NCBI GenBank assembly: GCA_000711775.1
Contig: ARYC01001133.1
Span: 62,001-126,000, forward strand
DNA: 64,000 nucleotides
Origin: Oxytricha trifallax
Taxonomy: Eukaryota > Ciliophora > Spirotrichea > Sporadotrichida > Oxytrichidae
Direction: 5' to 3'
Shown: piece after piece, positions 57,815-64,000 of the stretch
Position numbering within the stretch: the stretch's first letter is position 1
Layout of the letters: each line of letters starts with the position of its first letter
The notes under the pieces: model-generated
Database searches by the model: none
Told to the model about the DNA's origin: nothing
Seen by the model: only the letters and a program-made list of their open reading frames with translations
Program-made: the position numbers and the translations under genes

Positions 57815-58159
57815 TTCAAAGTTATTTCAATTCTCCTCTTTTTAACAACTATGATTTGCATATATTAACTTTCAATAATTAAAATATTTGTATAAGTAAA
57901 TATATTAATCTTAGAATAATATTGAGTTTATTTAATTCCTGATTTAGTATGTATTTATTATGCTAATTTAGTTTAAAATTGCAAAATATTTTACAAAATT
58001 AATTGCATGTTATTCATTAAATTGTTAATATTGAAACTTATTAAAAGATTTATTTAGTATATTACAATAAATATGAAACTATTATAATCATAATTAAATC
58101 TTATTTGTTAGTTTGGTTACAGTAATACATTTTATACATTATAATGATAATAAACCTAA

Positions 58160-58285
58160 ACTAAGGCTGAAGGAAAACTGATAATCTGGCAGAAAGCAGA
58201 TAAAAGTTTTATGGTTGAGGAGAAGTAGAAGGAGATAAAACGATAAAAAATGGAAACATTTTTAGTTAGCGAAAATGAGTAAGAT
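58160..58285 (+). CDS. Small possible coding segment
   Basis: Frame KTDNLAESRQKFYG, TGA, GEVEGDKTIKNGNIFSQRK. Purine-rich patch in AT-rich DNA (57815-58640). Too short to name. Confidence 0.25.
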
Positions 58286-58916
58286 TAACTTAAAATTTAA
58301 CTAAATAATTAAAATTATACAGGTTTAGTAGTTATTTTTTAGTTAATTTAAAACATTTATAAAGTAAAAAAATATAAAATTAATTGATATCTCAAATTCA
58401 TTTTATATATTATTGAAATCACTTTAATTACTTTTATTAAATGCTCATAATTATTTAATTAATAACATAATTTATTCCCATATTTATAATTCGAGATGTG
58501 ATTATAGTTCTGCTCTAAGATAAGTAATAAGATTATAATTTAATTTCTGAGAGTTTTTTTCTTCGTATATCATATTCAAATTTTGTTAAATCTGCATTTT
58601 ATCATGATTTTGTAGCCAATTTTAAGTTAATAAAAGCCATACTACTCAATCACTTAGATCTGATTCTTCTCACCTGTTGTTTTTCATGATACATACTAAG
58701 CTTCTTTTATTTTAGGTATAATCATCAATCACTTTATCTCCAAGCTTATTTGTTTGTTCGAGAAGAGGAATCGTTGTTTTCCCATAATTGCAATATTCAT
58801 TATTCTTCAAGAACTTCTGTGTTGAAATAAGTTTCAAAGATGTTCATTTTTAGATTCTATTATAATGAAGGACATTTCCCCTTGCCTATATTATGTCATT
58901 TGTTTAAGTTAATTGA

Positions 58917-59324
58917 TATTGGAATAGTTCTGATGACTATATATTCTCAACTTAAGGTTATATTTTTCCTATGAATATAAATGCAGTTATACACTCTTGC
59001 CAGTTTATATATTCAAATGATGCAATGACTTTAGCGAATTCTAACTATTATGATTGATTATCTTGCTGCTGATTGATTGCTTTCTTTTAGGCTAGCATTG
59101 GAATTTAAAGCACCAATAATAAAGCAAGTGCACTTATAGCTCTTAATAACATCATTCCCAATGATTTTATTACAATCAGAGCTCATTTAAGACTTCTTCC
59201 CACTATACAGGAACAATATTAAATAACCAATATTGATAGGTGTTTTATTAAATTTAAAGCATTTTATAGCACTTAGGATTTTACATAATAATAATTCTAA
59301 TTATAGGACAAATTGCTAACATGA
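58917..59324 (+). CDS. Possible coding segment, unknown
   Basis: YWNSSDDYIFSTQGYIFPMN, INAVIHSCQFIYSNDAMTLA, TGA 59055-59057 and 59070-59072, then QASIGIQSTNNKASALIALN, NIIPNDFITIRAHLRLLPTI, IDRCFIKFKAFYSTQDF; TGA 59322-59324. Protein-like composition in the second half. Other frames are also open upstream (58640-58920). Confidence 0.35.
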
Positions 59325-60351
59325 TCTGCTCAAATGAAATTGTTACTACTTGCCCATTTCATTCACATTATTATAATTAAATCATGAAAGAAAGATAGGT
59401 AAACCCTTATTCAGCATTTCACAAATACAATATATATTGTCGATTATTGTTACATTATTGCTCGACTCTTAAGTGCCACTAGAGCTCTATGAGAATTTGA
59501 CTCTTAATATATATTATGACAATAAATGGAAAATATTATTCAATTTTACAATATTATTAAACACCACAGGCCAAGCAATCTTCATTCTTTATAAAATTTT
59601 AGATCAAAATCACCATTTGGCATAATTGAGTAAGTTCCTTTACTATTTTAATCTAACTCAAAGCATAATATAAATAAGTTTATAATTTAACAGTTATGAA
59701 TTTACTATTAAATTTATTGTAAAGCATAAAATTTAATCTTTCGCATATAATTACAATTCCTTAGTGTCATTTAATTGATCTTATATTAAATATTAATCTT
59801 TATTTTTACATATCTAACTTTTAGCATTAAATTACTAAATATATTATTATTAGTTTACAAACAAACCAAGAATTTAATTGATTACTTTCTATTAATTATT
59901 TAAAAATATTAATTATTAATTCATGTTTTCTCACTAAGTATAAAGTACTACAAATTTAAGACTAAAAATGTAATTAATTGATCACTTAAATAAAATTAAA
60001 AAACCATTATATTAAAAGCAATTGATTTAGCATATTATAACTTTGGTTAATCAATATTTACTGATATTTAAATCTTTCTATGTCTTTATAAAATTTTAGT
60101 AAAGTCATAAATGTTGAGAAAACAATAAAATTTAATTAAATCAAATAAAGCAAGCTTTGTTTTCAAAGTTATTCTTATGTTATCTATATCAGAGATTTCA
60201 TTAATTTATAATTTTAAGTAGTTTTCGGCATTATCATTTAAGGGAACTCATTAAATAAAAGCAACTAAAAATGAGTTAATCATTGATATAAAAATTATAG
60301 GCTCAGATATTATTCCCAAAGCGACTTATTAGCAGATGAATCTCAATATCC

Positions 60352-60621
60352 ATGAATATATTAATATTCATATTTCTCTGTTATTTTCATTACGCTATCT
60401 TGAGTAATATTAAAGGTGGCGGCAATGATGTTTTGAATACACCGGCAAGTGATGTTATAAGACTAAATCAATGGCTACATTTAAATATATTATCACACTT
60501 CGAATTTGGTAGATAGGCATTTTAAGAAGTTGTGCTCACTTTGAAGATGCTCAATATCTTTAAATTATATATCAATTAGCCTAACTATATGATTTAGAGT
60601 CGATTTTAATTTACAATATGA
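60352..60621 (+). CDS. Small protein with signal-like N-terminus
   Basis: ATG 60352-60354: MNILIFIFLCYFHYAILSNI (hydrophobic, signal-peptide-like), KGGGNDVLNTPASDVIRLNQ, WLHLNILSHFEFGRQAFQEV, VLTLKMLNIFKLYINQPNYM, then QSRFQFTI and TGA 60619-60621: 89 residues. No family recognised; could also be a fragment. Flanks 59325-60351 and 60622-61598 are AT-rich with nothing seen. Confidence 0.42.
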
Positions 60622-61598
60622 CTTAACAAATATTTTCTATTTTTGTTGATAAATCCTCTTAATCAAGTAATAGTTACAGTGACTTGATTAATGAATTTAT
60701 TTTACCTTTCGCGTAACATCATATTTTCTTAATATTTAACTATGGTCAATATTATAATATTTTCTGAAGTCAAATTGGTGTAAACTAGACTTTAAATTTA
60801 AGATGCAACTCCTAAATTTCATATTCACATCAAGATAAAACAGATTGAATAATTAAGAATAACAACTGCTTACATAATAAAGAAAACATTTGAAACATTT
60901 AGTATTAGCTGGAATTGCTTGATATTACAAATTCAAATTATACAAGACACAAGATATATTGGGACACGATCAATTTAGATTTAAATGATAGCAGTTATAA
61001 AAACATTTGTAATTATTATTATTAATATTTTGTAATACGTAGACGTCGCAATTACACATAAAATATATATTAGCCAAGAATTTAATTAAAGAAACTTTGA
61101 CTTTCATGCTTAGATTTATAAGAATTTATATCAAATAACTCTACATTTTACAGACAAATAGAGTAGTTATACACAAGATAATGAGGTAAATGTCAATAGA
61201 AAGTTATTAAAGACAACTATTAATTAATTTGAAAATAAAAAACAGTTTAATACAAATATATTTATTAAATAAAAAAGAATATCAATTTCAATTAATGATA
61301 AATAAAGAGAAAATACTTTGCTAAATTGCCATTAATGAGACACTTCTGAATTGTTTTCTTCATATTGCAGCAATACTCCTTCAATAAAATCCGGTAGTAT
61401 TTTTCAAAATTAAACTTACTTATTTATTTCTTATCTTAACTCCAAAATTATAGTGCTTTAAATTCAAGCTTAAATGTACTTTACCACCACTAATTATTTA
61501 ATAAGAGAGATTTAAGTAAATTAATATTATATTAGCAGGATTATATATCAGTATTTCTGCTGTTTAAATGATTTAGTAAGAAATAATATATATAAAAG

Positions 61599-62123
61599 AT
61601 GAATATGACAGTAGCATTGACAGAAGTTGATGCAACTTAAAATGAGAGCCAAAGCGAAGATAGTACTAAGAAAGGAATATTCACTGAGAATGCTATGAAA
61701 ATTTATGCAACTAACTAAGCAATATAGTAAATATTAATTTTATTATGGGAGTAATTTAATTAATCATTATTTTATACTGTTTTTAACAACATATTTGCTT
61801 CAATTAAATGCCAAGTACTTCAATTGTTTTTTGTGCAAATAAAGATGCTCAAATTGATTAAAGGAATTAATAAGCTACTTTACTCTCATCAATATTTATG
61901 GGTAGCGTATTTCCTTATAACAATTGATTATAATAATCAGATAAGATATAATTAAGATTTTTTTAAAGATAAATAGATTAATTTAATAACTAATAAAAGT
62001 AATTTAATAACAAAATCCAATATTAATTATATAAGAATCAAGATATAAGTTACTATTTATTCAAATGATATATTTTATATAAGTGTTTCGATAAACCACA
62101 GCTAACTTTTTATATTTATTTGA
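61599..62123 (+). CDS. Unknown protein, 174 codons
   Basis: ATG 61599-61601: MNMTVALTEVDATQNESQSE, DSTKKGIFTENAMKIYATNQ, then hydrophobic/AT-rich sequence to TGA 62121-62123. The first ~45 codons look like true coding; the remainder may be an IES, and a different frame (MPSTSIVFCANKDAQIDQRN, 61808-61927) could be the next segment. Confidence 0.42.
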
Positions 62124-62854
62124 TTGAAAACATCACTTATCTCACAATTTCATAAGACTAATATTCAATTTAATAACCATAATTACTTGCTATATATAAA
62201 TAAGCAAATACTGCCAATCAAAGATAATATAAATAATGTAAAAATTAGTGAAAAAAAATCAAATACAAATCCATCTTAATTATGATTGCGAAATCAGTGT
62301 ATATTTAATATTAGTATTTTACCTCATTCACTTTGTTTTGTGTATTACTGTATATTTTTAACAGTTAATTTATGTGCTTTTGATTTTTGCATATACTTTG
62401 ACTTCTCCTTGAGCTTAGCAGCAATATATTTTTCTTTTGGTTTTACTTATCATCTTAGTCATACAACCTCCTTTGCTTCTTTGTCATCAAAATCTTTCCG
62501 AGCTCCTCCCCTGCCTCCTGGGATTCCTCCATTGCTGGTCTTTCCACTGTATTCTTATTTTTCAAATCTATCTCTTTGTGGTCTACCCCAAGGAATCTGC
62601 CATCTTTGTGTTGTCCTCTGAAGCCATCTCTGCTCCTCTGCACCCTCCGCAGCCAGTCCTGCATCCTCTTCTGTAGTTGCCATCGTCATCGTCTCTTCTC
62701 TCGTGACTCTCTGGCTCTCTTTCCTCAATAACACCCCCATTCACGAGTTTCTCCTCCCCGCATGACTTATTCATCAGCTGGAGGTTGGTCCCCACATTGG
62801 GCATCTCGGCATTTTTGTCAAGCCAGTATTGCAGGGGAAGTCATGGGAAGATCT

Positions 62855-63346
62855 TCAACTGGGGGGCGGCTAAAGGCACCAATCGATTCTCCATGTTTTT
62901 CTCAACGGAAATGGGGTCTCCGAATTAGACAAGTGTCCCAGGGGCCGAGATAAGTTCAGATCTTTATTTGGAGGAACCATCCTATGGCAGTGAGCGAGCG
63001 CCCTGAGACCCATTACCTTGACAGTTGGAACGATGATGATGATCTCCAAGACAATATACCTGCAGATCCCTCCAGGCTTCTCCCCTTCCTCTAGTGGACA
63101 ATTCTCTTCCCATGTGTGCGGCGGGATGCTCTTGGCGGATTCCCTTTCTGTTAAGAGGAAGTCGAAAGCATTCTTATAGCTATTCATTAGGCAGGCCAAG
63201 GATTCTTCATTCAGTCAGCATCTTTCGAACGGATCGGCACATTCGTTGAAGTGCACCACTGAGTGACCAGTCTGGGTGAACTCTAATTGTGATGTTGTGA
63301 ACAGGTGTCGACCAATCGTGATTATCTTTCGCTGGTTGTTGACCAT
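62855..63346 (-). CDS. GC-rich coding segment, unknown (island 2, second part)
   Basis: From ATG 63344-63346: MVNNQRKIITIGRHLFTTSQ, EFTQTGHSVVHFNECADPFE, RC, TGA (63215-63217), LNEESLACLMNSYKNAFDFL, LTERESAKSIPPHTWEENCP, LEEGEKPGGICRYIVLEII …, TGA 62855-62857. The frame before 63344 also reads back (KWGPIQY). G+C-rich third positions and few UAR codons set it apart from the rest. Cys/His pairs (NECADPFERC) may bind metal. No family recognised. Further minus-strand coding-like text continues to 62400 (NVGTNLQLMNKSCGEEKLVN; RPQRDRFEKQEYSGKTSNGG). Confidence 0.45.
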
Positions 63347-63405
63347 GTATTATATGGGGCCCCATTTCTTGCCTTAGACGCGTCCTATTTAGTAAGTAAT
63401 TAGTA

Positions 63406-63756
63406 TTAGACTTCTTCCTTAATCTTAAAGTTATTAATGGCCTCCTCCTCTATCTTGCTGAGCGTCCTCAACGCGAATGTCAGCCGCCTCCTGGCCAGGT
63501 GGCACTCCACGGTCTGCTGGATGCGGTCCCGGTGACAGTAGATGGTGAAGGGGTCGTAGAGGGTAGACATTTGGCCTAAGATGCTCTTCGTGTGTGGTCT
63601 TAATGTCTGATGTTCTTCAGCAAACATGTCAACTTGGGGACCAGCCCCTGCCAGCTCATCAATGGCTCCTTTTACTGGCCACTCTCCACTCCGGGGGGCA
63701 GTATGGAGGGCGACAGCTACACCGATGGCGAGTCTATGTATGCTAATGGTCATCAA
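63406..63756 (-). CDS. GC-rich ORF, unknown (island 2, first part)
   Basis: MMTISIHRLAIGVAVALHTA, GAIDELAGAGPQVDMFAEEH, ILGQMSTLYDPFTIYCHRDR, IQQTVECHLARRRLTFALRT, LSKIEEEAINNFKIKEEV; open in the standard code as well. C-terminal part is helical and charged. The opposite strand is also open (63610-63819), as often in GC-rich coding DNA. Upstream box shared with island 1. Confidence 0.5.
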   Translation of the reverse strand: MMTISIHRLAIGVAVALHTAPRSGEWPVKGAIDELAGAGPQVDMFAEEHQTLRPHTKSILGQMSTLYDPFTIYCHRDRIQQTVECHLARRRLTFALRTLSKIEEEAINNFKIKEEV

Positions 63757-63799
63757 GGGATAATGAGTAGGGGTATTGCATGGAGTATAGCTAGAGATA

Positions 63800-63905
63800 C
63801 AGTTAGGAATAAAACTTAAAAATGATTAATGTTATTAAAATGTTTAAATACTGACCTTTTAGATTTGGTAGCTTTCTGTTTTCTGAAGACCCCCTATATA
63901 TATAA
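63800..63905 (-). promoter_or_regulatory. Shared upstream box, island 2
   Basis: Reading minus: TTATATATATAGGGGGTCTT then CAGAAAACAGAAAGCTACCA and AATCTAAAAGG, then TTTTATTCCTAAC before the ORF; the same elements in the same order precede island 1. The right edge of the window (63906-64000) is AT-rich. Confidence 0.4.
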
Positions 63906-64000
63906 GTACCTAGTTGATTAAATTAAAAGCTACCAAATTCCTTAATAATATTAATTAAATTTGAATTTAAATTATAAATTATAAATTAACAACTTTCAAA

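Noticed and set aside
62286-62676. Plus-strand ORFs in the last GC-rich island
   Set aside because: The minus strand has longer consistent frames; the plus frames are Pro/Leu/Ser-rich shadows.

Overview
The window reads as germline (micronuclear) DNA of a hypotrich/stichotrich ciliate of the Oxytricha-Stylonychia type. Four things support this. (1) Genes with clear homologues are open only if UAA and UAG are read as glutamine. (2) Coding pieces are broken by AT-rich segments flanked by short direct repeats (pointers), so they look like macronuclear-destined segments (MDSs) separated by internal eliminated sequences (IESs). (3) At least one gene is scrambled by inversion. (4) There are two ~4.1 kb TBE transposons with C4A4-type telomere-like ends and the three TBE genes. 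Very short introns (35-55 nt, GT...AG) are also present. Homology calls come from remembered family motifs; no database search was run.

Layout. 0-2.5 kb: CTR9 (Paf1 complex), interrupted by a 0.5 kb inverted-repeat element. 3.1-3.7 kb: H2A-type histone (-). 3.8-4.9 kb: Gln/Asn-rich protein (-) with a 220 bp IES of the same element family. 5.1-7.4 kb: HID1-like gene whose first segment (+) lies inverted beside the rest (-), with a 654 bp GC-rich repeat as an IES. 7.6-12.4 kb: ZNRD2-like zinc-ribbon gene (-) containing TBE copy 1. 12.9-19.3 kb: two unknown genes, a tRNA remnant, a tail-anchored coiled-coil protein, the end of a mitochondrial carrier, a Nudix hydrolase. 19.6-24 kb: C-terminal piece of a USP5/UBP14-like deubiquitinase (-), a DDT/PHD/bromodomain-type gene (-), a SNF5 fragment (-). 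24.7-27.1 kb: eIF2D (+). 27.25-32.5 kb: the N-terminal part of the USP5-like gene (+), interrupted by TBE copy 2. 33-36.2 kb: second copy of the GC-rich repeat and a 1.3 kb Merlin/IS1016-like element with tandem-repeat termini. 36-64 kb: mostly AT-rich germline DNA with scattered coding pieces, palindromic MITEs flanked by TTAA, a third GC-rich repeat, a degenerate tandem repeat, a CDPK EF-hand piece, and two GC-rich coding islands (51.4-51.7 and 62.4-63.8 kb) that share an upstream sequence box.

How it fits together: deleting the inferred IESs rejoins codons in frame at several loci (H2A, HID1, ZNRD2, the Gln-rich gene, the acidic gene). Frameshifts are frequent and several sit in homopolymers, so many are probably assembly errors; others, especially inside the TBEs, look like real decay. 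In-frame TGA recurs inside otherwise open coding frames, twice exactly where the family has a conserved tryptophan.
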